From: Anaerolineae bacterium
GTDB taxonomy: Bacteria > Chloroflexota > Anaerolineae > Aggregatilineales > Phototrophicaceae
DNA: 53,978 nt
Assembly: GCA_025454525.1 (NCBI GenBank)
Contig: JALOOG010000041.1
Location: 1 to 53,978, forward strand
Reading direction: 5' to 3'
Under the pieces are notes generated by a model. It was not told the DNA's origin. It saw nothing but the letters and a program-made list of their open reading frames with translations, and searched no databases. The position numbers were made by a program, and so were the translations under genes. Positions 36,615-44,527 of the stretch are shown here, in pieces. The first letter of the stretch is position 1; the number at the start of each line of letters is the position of its first letter.

Positions 36615-37532
36615 ATGTATTCCGCTCTGTATGTCCAACACCTGCTACAAGGCCCCTTTCCCCAACGGACTGATCCATGGGGTGAGGATGATCATTACTT
36701 CCAACAGTTACACAGTGGCTTGATCGCGGCCTTGGTTCAGCAGTTGATGGAATTGATGTTGCGCGGTTATGTGATCGGCACGAGTTTTGACCCCCACCCT
36801 AACCCTCCCCCATACATGGGGGAGGGGACTGGCCCGCGTGGCATGGACTCCCCGAATACGGGGGAGGGGACTGGCCCGCGTGGCACGGACTCGCCGAACA
36901 TGGGGGAGGGGATCGGCCCGCGTGGCATGGACTCCCCGAACATAGGGGAGGGGATCGGCCCGCGTGGTGTAGCAGAGAGCGCGAGATTAGGGGCGATCAC
37001 GGCAACGACTCCGCTTGAGGCCTTATGGATTCGCGATGGACAAACGGGGGATTTGATCACGATTATCGAGATCCTATCTCCGGGAAATAAAACCTTGCGA
37101 GGGATCAGCGATTACGCCGATGACCGTCACGAATATCTGTTAAGCGGGGTGAACTTTGTGGAGATCGATCTCACGCGCTCCATACGACGCGCCACAGATC
37201 ACGATCTCACCCGTCTTTATGCTTATCATCTGGCGGTGTATTTGCCACATGATGGGTTACGGATCATCGGGATGGCGTTTGATCAACCGCTCAAACGTTT
37301 TGCCCTACCCTTAAAAGGGGAGGTGATCGGGGTCGATCTCGCGTTGGCATATCAAGAAGCATATCAAAAACGCCAGATTGCGGCGCAAATGGTCTTAGAT
37401 CACCATTACACCTTAGCGCGGTTGCCATTTCCGACCCTAATCAGTAGCACCGAAACCCAAGCCTTGATCGAACAGGTCAACGCTTGGGTCGATCAGCTTG
37501 AGGTCTTAAAAAATCAGAGCGGATCGCTGTAA
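36615..37532 (+). CDS. DUF4058 family protein with an in-frame repeat insertion
   Basis: 305 aa. The N-terminus (DPWGEDDHYFQQLHSGLIAALVQQL) and the core (TIIEILSPGNKTLRG, then FVEIDLTRSIRR) identify DUF4058, a family of unknown function frequent in cyanobacteria, Planctomycetes and Chloroflexota. Between them, residues about 57-118 are encoded by 42-bp tandem repeats giving GEGTGPRGMDSPN units, where other members, as I recall them, have a conserved segment with a PDV-type motif. The insertion starts with a copy of the dispersed CCCCATACATGGGG repeat. Whether the protein still folds is uncertain. It lies between the methyltransferase (8-bp gap) and the biotin carboxylase gene (44-bp gap). Confidence 0.85.
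   Translation: MYSALYVQHLLQGPFPQRTDPWGEDDHYFQQLHSGLIAALVQQLMELMLRGYVIGTSFDPHPNPPPYMGEGTGPRGMDSPNTGEGTGPRGTDSPNMGEGIGPRGMDSPNIGEGIGPRGVAESARLGAITATTPLEALWIRDGQTGDLITIIEILSPGNKTLRGISDYADDRHEYLLSGVNFVEIDLTRSIRRATDHDLTRLYAYHLAVYLPHDGLRIIGMAFDQPLKRFALPLKGEVIGVDLALAYQEAYQKRQIAAQMVLDHHYTLARLPFPTLISSTETQALIEQVNAWVDQLEVLKNQSGSL
36790..36969 (+). repeat. Tandem 42-bp repeats derived from the dispersed palindromic repeat
   Basis: After a leader of CCCCCACCCTAACCCTCCCC come three full 42-bp units (36815-36856, 36857-36898, 36899-36940) and a partial fourth. Each contains GGGGGAGGGGA, GGCCCGCGTGG and GGACTCCCCGAA or close variants. The unit length is a multiple of three, so the DUF4058 frame is kept. Confidence 0.9.
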
Positions 37533-37576
37533 AGCACTATCAAAACAGAATGATCAAGAATAAATAGGATTAAACT

Positions 37577-39112
37577 ATGAGTGACCATTCACCACAACAA
37601 AAGAATATTCAAAAGATTTTGATCGCCAATCGCGGTGAGATCGCGGTGCGGATCATCCGCGCTTGTCGGGATCTTGGGATTCCCAGTGTGGCGGTGTTTT
37701 CGGATGCAGATCGCACGGCCCTGCATGTGCGGTTTGCCGATCAAGCGGTGCATATCGGCCCGCCCGCCCCGCGTGAAAGCTACTTACGGATCGAAAAGAT
37801 CATTGAAGCCGCCCGCAAAACCGGCGCGGACGCAATTCACCCCGGTTATGGTTTTTTGGCAGAAAATGCAGATTTTGCCCAAGCGTGCGCGGATGAAGGC
37901 CTCACCTTCATTGGGCCTTCGCCTAGCGCGATTACCGCGATGGGCAATAAACAGACCGCCCGCGAAACCGTCAAAAAGTACAATGTGGCGGTTGTGCCAG
38001 GGACTGAACCGGGCATGAACGATGATGACATCATCGCACTCGCTGAAAGTCAGATCGGTTTTCCGCTGATGGTGAAGGCCGAGGCCGGCGGAGGCGGAAA
38101 AGGGATGCGTACCGTCCATAATCGTGAAGAACTGCCTACCGCTTTAGCCAACGCCCGCCGCGAGGCCGAAAGCGCGTTCGGAAATGGGCGAGTGTATGTC
38201 GAAAAGTTACTGGTCGGCGCACGCCATATCGAATTTCAGATCCTAGGCGATATGCACGGTAACATCATCCACCTTGGCGAACGCGAATGTTCGATCCAAC
38301 GTCGTCATCAAAAGCTGGTGGAAGAATCGCCGAGTCCGTTTTTGGACATGGAACTACGCCGTCGGATGGGTGAAATGGCGATCAATGCGGCGCGTTCGGT
38401 GAACTATGTGAACGCCGGCACGATCGAATGTTTGATGGACAAAGATAAAAACTTCTACTTCCTAGAGATGAACACCCGTCTACAGGTGGAGCATCCGGTG
38501 ACGGAATTGGTCACCGGGATCGATATTGTCAAAGAGCAGATCCGCATCGCCCGCGGCCGGCGCATGAGTCCCACCGAAAGCATCCTTGAGCCGAAAGGCT
38601 GGGCGATCGAATGCCGGATCAATGCAGAAGACCCGTATAACAATTTTATCCCTAGCGTGGGCAAGATCACCACGCTGTTAACGCCTGTGGGGCCCGGTGT
38701 GCGTGTCGATAGTGGGGTCTACAATGGTTTTGAGATCACCCCGTATTATGACAGCATGATCGCAAAATTGATCGCCCATGGGGAATCGCGCTCCGAAGCG
38801 ATGTTACGGATGCGTCGGGCCTTGGGCGAATACGTGATCATGGGTTTGAAGCACAATATCCCGTTCCATTTGAACCTCCTCAATAGCTTTAGCTTTATCG
38901 CTGGCCAATTTGATACCAATTTTGTCGAAGATCGTTTTAGCATGGACACTTATGAAGCGCCACCCACGGATGCCGAATTAGAGGCCGTAGCGATCGCGGC
39001 GACTCTGGTCGCACATCGCAATCAACAACTGGCCGCGCAAGGGGTACAAGCCTCTGCCCGCGATGTCAGCAATTGGAAATGGATCAGTCGTTACGAAAGA
39101 ATGCAGCGATGA
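37577..39112 (+). CDS. accC: Biotin carboxylase subunit of acyl-CoA carboxylase
   Basis: 511 aa. It uses ATP and bicarbonate to carboxylate biotin on the carrier protein. The N-domain has KILIANRGEIAVRIIRA, AIHPGYGFLAENADFA and FIGPSPSAITAMGNK. The ATP-grasp domain has the KAEAGGGGKGM loop and MNTRLQVEHPVTE. The C-domain has WAIECRINAEDPYNNFIPS. It is about 60 residues longer than a stand-alone AccC, in a C-terminal extension. AGGA lies 8 nt before the ATG. Its stop overlaps the carrier gene start (ATGA). Confidence 0.95.
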   Translation: MSDHSPQQKNIQKILIANRGEIAVRIIRACRDLGIPSVAVFSDADRTALHVRFADQAVHIGPPAPRESYLRIEKIIEAARKTGADAIHPGYGFLAENADFAQACADEGLTFIGPSPSAITAMGNKQTARETVKKYNVAVVPGTEPGMNDDDIIALAESQIGFPLMVKAEAGGGGKGMRTVHNREELPTALANARREAESAFGNGRVYVEKLLVGARHIEFQILGDMHGNIIHLGERECSIQRRHQKLVEESPSPFLDMELRRRMGEMAINAARSVNYVNAGTIECLMDKDKNFYFLEMNTRLQVEHPVTELVTGIDIVKEQIRIARGRRMSPTESILEPKGWAIECRINAEDPYNNFIPSVGKITTLLTPVGPGVRVDSGVYNGFEITPYYDSMIAKLIAHGESRSEAMLRMRRALGEYVIMGLKHNIPFHLNLLNSFSFIAGQFDTNFVEDRFSMDTYEAPPTDAELEAVAIAATLVAHRNQQLAAQGVQASARDVSNWKWISRYERMQR

Positions 39113-39603
39113 AATATATTACTACAATCAACGATAAAAAGTTTGAAATTGAGATCCGCAACGATGGATCGGTGTGGGTCAATGGGGAATCGCGTGATGT
39201 CGATTTTTTGGCGCTGAATAATTCGTTGTATTCGATCATCATGGAAAACCGCTCTCATGAAGTGGTGGTTGAAGAACGAGACGGTGCGTATGAGGTATTG
39301 GTCAGCGGCCGCTTATACAACGGCACGGTGTTAGATGAGCGTAGTCAATTGATGCGCTCACGGCGCGGCGGATTAGAGGCCGATAGTGGTGAGATCTCGA
39401 TCAAAGCGCCGATGCCGGGCCTGATTGTGGCGATTCCAGTGAGCGAAGGCCAAGAGGTCAAAAGCGGTCAAACGCTGTTGATCTTGGAGTCGATGAAGAT
39501 GCAAAACGAGATCAAGGCCCCCCGTGACGGCACGGTACATCGCATCAGTGTGCAACAAGGTGAAACGGTGGAACAAAAGCGCGTGATGGTGACTTTGATC
39601 TAG
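39109..39603 (+). CDS. Biotin carboxyl carrier subunit
   Basis: About 164 aa from the ATG that overlaps the biotin carboxylase stop by 4 bp. Residues about 90-164 are a biotinyl/lipoyl domain with KAPMPGLIVAIPVSEGQEV and the biotin attachment motif ESMKMQ (Lys130). The N-terminal 85 residues form a beta-rich region (WVNGESRDVDF, SHEVVVEERDG) like the linker and BT-type part of longer carboxylase alpha chains. With the upstream genes it completes a three-component acyl-CoA carboxylase. Confidence 0.93.
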   Translation: MKYITTINDKKFEIEIRNDGSVWVNGESRDVDFLALNNSLYSIIMENRSHEVVVEERDGAYEVLVSGRLYNGTVLDERSQLMRSRRGGLEADSGEISIKAPMPGLIVAIPVSEGQEVKSGQTLLILESMKMQNEIKAPRDGTVHRISVQQGETVEQKRVMVTLI

Positions 39604-39615
39604 ATCGATCCACGG

Positions 39616-39650
39616 CAGGATTCGGCGCGCTTACACGCCGGATCCTGTTT
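39616..39650. terminator. Bidirectional terminator between the carboxylase operon and L,D-transpeptidase
   Basis: CAGGAT and CGGCG pair with CGCCG and ATCCTG (39616-39647), an 11-bp stem with one T-G mismatch and an 8-nt loop, followed by a short T run. Confidence 0.7.
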
Positions 39651-41286
39651 AGCGCAAGATCTCAACGATCACACCGTTTTCGACCCAGTTGTAGAGCAGT
39701 TGGGCGTTGGTGTTGTTGAGCAGGATACAGCCATAGGTGACTCGTGTGCCGATGCTGTTTTGCCACAACAATTGACCCCCGCCGCGAGTCGGAAACCCAT
39801 GAAACCCGTTCGTGAAAGCGGCATTCGGCACGGGTTGATACACCCCGATGAAATACGGCATCCACAAGTTCCAATTGCCCGCATAGGCATTTTCTTCGCG
39901 TAATAACACCTGATACACACCCGGCCAAGTTGGGCTACTCGCAATTCCGGTACTTGACCCCCAATCCCATTTCAGCGCGCCATTTTCATAAACCCGCGTG
40001 CGCTGTTCGCTAAGGCTCACTTCGATCCGCTTGTCGGGGATCGGCTCAAATGGGAAAAATTGATCAGGGGACGGGATCGTCAAGGTCTGTCCGATCGTCA
40101 AGGTGCTGACCCCCGGATTCGCCCGCTCCACCCAAGGATATGGCACGCCGTAATCCCAAGCGATGCTGATGATCGTCTCACCTGCTTGTACGGTGTGGGT
40201 GCGATCGCGATGATAAACGCGGATCATGGTCTCCGTTTGACCCGCGATGATCGCCGCTTGTAACGCGCTCACCGCCCGATCATAATCTAAGTAGCGGGTG
40301 TCATCCAAGTTGGCGGCCGCTTGTCGCTCTAAAAAGGCGCGGGTTTGCATCGTGTCTAAGTCTAATCGGAATCCGGTGGGATGAGCGGGATCGGGGGTGA
40401 GCGTTAACCAACTTCCCCAAGTCTCTGGGACTTCTGCCCAATACACGCTATCCCCCGTCACCGGATCGAAGACGCGCACAGTTAACTGATTCAGTAAAAG
40501 CGATCCCACTTGAGCGATCAACGGGCCGGAGTCGGTGATCGCAGGTTGGGTCGAAAACATCACCAGCATTAAGTGACCGTCTGAGAGGGCCTGTGCGGCA
40601 TTTTCGTAAAGCGGCGCGAGAGTCACGTCGAGGTCTAAGGCGCGGCCGTTGATCGGCGGTGTCGCTTCGATCGCCCCGTTGATCACCTGAATACCCGCAT
40701 TTCGAGCGGGGGTCTCTAGATCAGCCCGTAGCGAGTCAAGTCCGTTTTGCATCGCGTCCAGATCGATCATCAACACGGGTTCGATCGTGATCGGGCGTAA
40801 CAGCGCCTCAAACCCGCGTGCTTGATCGGCCCGTTGGGCGGTTGCCTCTGGATCTAAGGTGATCCCTAATTGCGACGGATCGACATTCCAAGTCTGTTCG
40901 GTTTCGGGATCGATCAAGGTGATCACTTGCCAATCGGAACGCAAGCGATCAGCTGCTTCGGATGCGGATAACCCACCTAAATCAATGCCTAATGTGTAGG
41001 TATTGGGGGGGATACCGCGTCCATAAGCGGCGAAAATCATCAAACTGACCACGCTACATAGCGCGATGCTCCCCATGATCACCCCCCCCGCCGCCGCGAC
41101 GATCCACCAACGCGATATTTTGGGACGCGGCCGCGCTCTCATCGGGACGGGTTGTGAGCGCGGGGGGATTGGCTTAGCAGCAGGATGTGTCGCACGCACA
41201 GGCCGGATTTTACCCGTCGGCATGGCCCGCGTGTGGATCGGGCGCGGACGAGGGGGTTTAGCGATCGGTTGTTTAGGACGATTCAT
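39649..41286 (-). CDS. L,D-transpeptidase (YkuD) with PG-binding and LysM domains
   Basis: About 545 aa from the ATG at 41286; a TTG at 41298 is possible. A basic Pro/Arg-rich cytoplasmic tail (about 1-60) precedes one TM (AAAGGVIMGSIALCSVVSLM). Then come a PG_binding_4-like region (LGIDLGGLSASEAADRL), a LysM (HTVQAGETIISIAWDYG) and the YkuD domain. The catalytic stretch has HGFPTRGGG and VTYGCILLNN: the Cys is present, but the usual SHGCIR form reads TYGCIL. These enzymes make 3-3 peptidoglycan crosslinks or attach proteins to the wall from outside the membrane. Confidence 0.88.
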   Translation of the reverse strand: MNRPKQPIAKPPRPRPIHTRAMPTGKIRPVRATHPAAKPIPPRSQPVPMRARPRPKISRWWIVAAAGGVIMGSIALCSVVSLMIFAAYGRGIPPNTYTLGIDLGGLSASEAADRLRSDWQVITLIDPETEQTWNVDPSQLGITLDPEATAQRADQARGFEALLRPITIEPVLMIDLDAMQNGLDSLRADLETPARNAGIQVINGAIEATPPINGRALDLDVTLAPLYENAAQALSDGHLMLVMFSTQPAITDSGPLIAQVGSLLLNQLTVRVFDPVTGDSVYWAEVPETWGSWLTLTPDPAHPTGFRLDLDTMQTRAFLERQAAANLDDTRYLDYDRAVSALQAAIIAGQTETMIRVYHRDRTHTVQAGETIISIAWDYGVPYPWVERANPGVSTLTIGQTLTIPSPDQFFPFEPIPDKRIEVSLSEQRTRVYENGALKWDWGSSTGIASSPTWPGVYQVLLREENAYAGNWNLWMPYFIGVYQPVPNAAFTNGFHGFPTRGGGQLLWQNSIGTRVTYGCILLNNTNAQLLYNWVENGVIVEILR

Positions 41287-41321
41287 CAGATTACTCAAAT
41301 TTTTTTGATACGCTACACTCC

Positions 41322-41327
41322 ATTATA
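41322..41327 (-). promoter_or_regulatory. -10 box upstream of the L,D-transpeptidase gene
   Basis: A perfect TATAAT on the minus strand, 35 nt upstream of the ATG at 41286. No good -35 at the expected spacing. Confidence 0.45.
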
Positions 41328-41389
41328 GGGCCGTTTTGGATCAAAAAAATCCGCCGTAGGGTGGACGTAGGGCAAGCGCCGCCTAATTC

Positions 41390-42001
41390 TTACCGATTTT
41401 CAACCTTTGCGGCCGATCGATAGCGCAATTGGGCCACTTTGCCGACTCCGCGTGCGATAAAATAATTCACACCGAAGCTGATCGCCGCGCCGGCAAACGG
41501 GATGATTTTAGAGAAAAATTTTTGTAAAAACCGTCCGATCAACGTCGTCAGATAACCTGTAGCGGTTTCAGTGGCCTGAGCGACACCCGTCATGATCAAG
41601 GAAGTCCGGATCTTCTCTTCCGCCTCACTTACTTGGGCATGGCCATAAGCAGCGGCGATAAACTGCACAAGGTTGGCTTGAACTTGAAGCGACAAAAAAA
41701 TATCCAGTGGAAGGGTGATCGGTAAGAAGAAAAACCCGCCGACTCCGGTAAACAGTCCGATCACCCCACATTTTAAGGCCTGCTCATGGATGATCCGGTT
41801 GATCAACTCATCTTGAGGCGCGTTGGGAAACTTGGATTGCAACTGTTGATAATACGCCTCTAGCTTTTCGATGTCCGGTGTGGCCAAGTGTGTGATCCGT
41901 TGGCTGATCCAATAGCCCATCGCGATAAAGGCGATCACCGAGATCACACAGATCACCGCGGTGATCAATGCAAAGGTAGAGAGAATTTGTCCAAGATCCA
42001 T
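41390..42001 (-). CDS. EcsC/DUF697-like membrane protein
   Basis: 203 aa. An N-terminal TM (LITAVICVISVIAFIAMGYW) is followed by a helical region and a pair of hydrophobic hairpins (CGVIGLFTGVGGFFFLPITL and the IPFAGAAISFGVNYFIARGV stretch), the pattern of EcsC/DUF697 proteins. The molecular function of this group is not settled. It is last in a tight three-gene unit, 3 bp after the alpha/beta hydrolase stop. Confidence 0.7.
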   Translation of the reverse strand: MDLGQILSTFALITAVICVISVIAFIAMGYWISQRITHLATPDIEKLEAYYQQLQSKFPNAPQDELINRIIHEQALKCGVIGLFTGVGGFFFLPITLPLDIFLSLQVQANLVQFIAAAYGHAQVSEAEEKIRTSLIMTGVAQATETATGYLTTLIGRFLQKFFSKIIPFAGAAISFGVNYFIARGVGKVAQLRYRSAAKVENR

Positions 42002-42004
42002 CGT

Positions 42005-42766
42005 TTAAGCCTGTCTATAAAAGTAATCGATCACCCGCGTTGCATCAACAAGGCGATCTAGGTAACTGTAATGACCCGCGCCTTGATACACTACCAAGCC
42101 CGCGTCTGGGATCGTCTGTTCTAAATATTGTCCCTGCCATAAGGGGGTATCGGTGTCTTGATCGCCCCAGATCAACAAAGTCGGGCGCTGGACTCGCGCT
42201 GCATAAGGCCGGAGATCCTCATTCACCACTTGGACAAACGTCGCCCGCATCACGCCGGAGATCTGCTGATAATCGCTTGATCCATAGCGCCCGTTATACC
42301 AAGCTTGCAATTGATCGGCGATCGGTTTTAAGCCGACTCCGCGCAAGCCATCACGCAAGCGCTTGTAGACGGTCAAGCGGGCGCGGGTGGGCCATGGTAA
42401 CGGGGTGCGAATGCCCGCACTATTGGCTAACACGATCTTCTGGATTCGATCGGCGTGATCCGCGCCCAAGATCAAGCTCAAACGTCCGCCGAAAGAATGC
42501 CCGAACAAGTGGGTTTTTGCGAGTCCGTGCGCGTCTAGATAGGCTAAGACAAAGCGCGCATAATCGTACACCGTCCACGCGATCGGCGGGGCCTCACTTT
42601 GACCGAATCCGGGTAAATCCAATAAATAGACGCGATACCCTAACGGCGCAAGTCGCTCACCCAACGGACGGATCAAGCTGATATTTGCGCCCCACCCGTG
42701 TAACATCACGATCGGCTCACCCTCACCGATCACCTCCTGATGAATCTGGAGATCGGCGATCTTCAT
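42005..42766 (-). CDS. Alpha/beta hydrolase
   Basis: 253 aa with a complete alpha/beta-hydrolase triad: oxyanion HGWGAN, nucleophile FGHSFGGRLS, acid in IWGDQDTDTP and His in YQGAGHYSYLD. No signal peptide is seen. The substrate is unknown. Its ATG overlaps the stop codon of the MurA-like gene (ATGA), so the two are translationally coupled. Confidence 0.92.
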   Translation of the reverse strand: MKIADLQIHQEVIGEGEPIVMLHGWGANISLIRPLGERLAPLGYRVYLLDLPGFGQSEAPPIAWTVYDYARFVLAYLDAHGLAKTHLFGHSFGGRLSLILGADHADRIQKIVLANSAGIRTPLPWPTRARLTVYKRLRDGLRGVGLKPIADQLQAWYNGRYGSSDYQQISGVMRATFVQVVNEDLRPYAARVQRPTLLIWGDQDTDTPLWQGQYLEQTIPDAGLVVYQGAGHYSYLDRLVDATRVIDYFYRQA

Positions 42767-44031
42767 GAAATTTCCACGCGAATCTGTGCGCCAAGTTGGG
42801 TTAATTTTTCGATCACGCCCTCAAAGGAGCGACCGATCGTTTCGGCATTATCGATCACGGTGGTGCCATGTGCCACTAAGGCCGCGCCTAACATGCCTAA
42901 GCCGATCCGTACATCGGGCGAATCCACATAGATCGCGTGAAGTGGTGTATGGCCGACGACAATCACACGATGTGGATCACATAACACAATTTGCGCGCCC
43001 ATCGCGTTGAGTTTATCGACAAACAACAAACGATCGTTAAACAGTTTTTCGTGGATCAAGGTTGTGCCGCGGGTTTGCGTGGCGGCCACAGTCGCAATCG
43101 ATACCAGATCAGACGGGAAACCCGGCCATGGCGCGGTTTCAATTGATGAGTCCACGTCTTCTTCCCGATTCGGCGCGGTGAGTAGCGCGTGATTGGGGAC
43201 AAATAGCGCGTGTTCATCCAGATGCAAGGTGATCCCTAAACGCTGATAGCTGCGGGCGATCATACGTAAGTCTTTGCGGCCGATGCCATTAATTTCGATC
43301 CGCCCACCACAGATCGCGCCGATCGCGGCGATGCTGGCCGCCTCAATATGATCAAACGACACGGTAGCTTTTGCGCCGTGTAATTGGTCTGTCCCCCATA
43401 CCCGCAAGACATTTGAGCCGATCCCCTCAATTTGAGCGCCCAATAACTCTAAAAAGTAAGCAAGTTCTTGGATATGCGGCTCACTGGCGGCATTGTGGAT
43501 CACGGTTTCTTTGCCTAAACAAGTGGCTAACATCAAAACCATCGCGGTGGCCGTCACGCTAGATTGAGTCAAGATGATGTCTTGGTATTCCCACTTAGCC
43601 ACGCGGATCTCAATTGCACCTTCAGCGATCGTCAAATTTTGGCCCAGATCGCGCAACGCCTCTAGATGCGTGCGAATCCGGTGGAGTGGAAAATCGATCT
43701 CCATACGGACATATCCGCGTCGGATCAAAATCGGTGCAAGGTATAACAGCGCTCCGACAAACCCTTGCGTCTGTTCGGCAGACAAGGTGCGGCGTGTGAT
43801 CTGGGGGGTATGAAGTTGCCAATGGTGCGGCGCGATCGTTTGGATGTCTGCACCTAGCCATTGTGCCAGATCCCGCATGAATGACACGCTGATCGTGTGG
43901 GGGATGTTGTGTAAGGTGACGGGATGTTCAGTCAGCAGCGACGCGCCTAATAATGCTAAGGCGGCGTTGGTGCTGCCGGCTGGCTGATAACTCCCGTTGA
44001 GGGCATGGCCCCCTTCAACCCGAATACGCAT
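42763..44031 (-). CDS. MurA-like enolpyruvyl transferase-fold protein lacking key catalytic residues
   Basis: About 422 aa from the ATG at 44031, which has GGGAG 6 nt upstream; the ATG at 44043 overlaps that site. Two EPT inside-out domains are present, with a MurA-like opening RVEGGHALNGSYQPAG and AAPWPGFPSD-type segment (TAPWPGFPSDLVSI), which keeps the catalytic Asp. DVRIGLGMLGAALVAHG keeps the late Arg. However, the usual GAKNAAL reads GSTNAAL, and the Cys-loop region (GGCxIGxRPVD in MurA) reads MEIDFPLHRIRTH. It may be an inactive paralogue or have another substrate. It is first in an operon with the hydrolase and EcsC-like genes. Confidence 0.85.
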   Translation of the reverse strand: MRIRVEGGHALNGSYQPAGSTNAALALLGASLLTEHPVTLHNIPHTISVSFMRDLAQWLGADIQTIAPHHWQLHTPQITRRTLSAEQTQGFVGALLYLAPILIRRGYVRMEIDFPLHRIRTHLEALRDLGQNLTIAEGAIEIRVAKWEYQDIILTQSSVTATAMVLMLATCLGKETVIHNAASEPHIQELAYFLELLGAQIEGIGSNVLRVWGTDQLHGAKATVSFDHIEAASIAAIGAICGGRIEINGIGRKDLRMIARSYQRLGITLHLDEHALFVPNHALLTAPNREEDVDSSIETAPWPGFPSDLVSIATVAATQTRGTTLIHEKLFNDRLLFVDKLNAMGAQIVLCDPHRVIVVGHTPLHAIYVDSPDVRIGLGMLGAALVAHGTTVIDNAETIGRSFEGVIEKLTQLGAQIRVEIS

Positions 44032-44054
44032 AAGGACTCCCATTTTTGCGCCGA

Positions 44055-44060
44055 ATTATA
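44055..44060 (-). promoter_or_regulatory. -10 box upstream of the MurA-like operon
   Basis: A perfect TATAAT on the minus strand, 23 nt upstream of the ATG at 44031. It leaves a leader of about 17 nt that includes GGGAG and would exclude most of any longer start. Confidence 0.5.
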
Positions 44061-44303
44061 GCGCATCCTAAAGCGAATCTAGAAGATCGTGTCTTTTCAG
44101 GGATAGCGATTGACATTACAGCTCACTTTGACTAGTCATATCCATATCCGCCAGATTCAGCACTCCTTCTTTTCAACCGCAGAGGATACAGAGTGGTTTG
44201 TCCGACAAATAGCTAAAATACACGCTGTCATCGAAAGGGTAAATCACTTCAAAAGACATCGGCGAAAAAACGAGACAAATGTTACGAATTTTTCGCTCAT
44301 CTG

Positions 44304-44312
44304 TGCTAAGAT
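44304..44312 (+). promoter_or_regulatory. Extended -10 upstream of the 23-codon ORF
   Basis: TGCTAAGAT fits TGnTATAAT with one mismatch in the hexamer; transcription would start near 44319. Confidence 0.4.
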
Positions 44313-44348
44313 CATCTTATCGTTATTGGATCATGAAAGGAGCGCATC

Positions 44349-44420
44349 ATGATGAAGAAAGATCCCCAATCAATTTTTTTCATGCGTGTGATTTTCATGA
44401 CGATGCCGCCGCCGTTTTGA
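44349..44420 (+). CDS. Possible 23-aa peptide upstream of the SLATT-like pair
   Basis: ATG at 44349 with AAGGAG 6 nt upstream, ending TGA at 44418-44420. The peptide begins MMKKDPQ and ends MTMPPPF. It lies 107 bp before the SLATT-like gene on the same strand. A terminal Pro-Pro-Pro is a known ribosome-slowing sequence, so a leader-peptide role is conceivable. It may equally be a chance ORF. Confidence 0.4.
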   Translation: MMKKDPQSIFFMRVIFMTMPPPF

Positions 44421-44527
44421 TCGTGATTACAAATACGTGTGCCGCTTTTTTGCGAAATTTCGGTTTTCTACCGATACTTAAACTGAGTGTGTTAATCGTT
44501 AACCTGTCATCCAAGTGAGTTGAACTT

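Larger units (their letters stand above)
44032..44527. other. Intergenic region between the MurA-like operon and SLATT-like pair
   Basis: 496 bp holding the minus-strand -10, a degenerate AACCGCAGAGGATACAGAG word (44175-44193), an extended -10 and a 23-codon ORF, then AT-rich sequence with short palindromes (CGAAATTTCG near 44453). Longer ORFs here (80 and 79 codons) have no ribosome binding site or family features. Confidence 0.55.

Noticed and set aside
36815-36969. A CRISPR array at the 42-bp repeats
   Set aside because: The units are contiguous with no unique spacers, are in frame with a protein, and no cas gene is present.
36767-37060. Minus-strand 97-codon ORF over the DUF4058 repeats
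   Set aside because: It exists because the 42-bp unit is open on both strands; the plus-strand frame has DUF4058 motifs on both sides.
44110-44518. ORFs of 80 and 79 codons before the SLATT-like pair
   Set aside because: They overlap each other and lack ribosome binding sites; the 23-codon ORF in a third frame has the only good Shine-Dalgarno.
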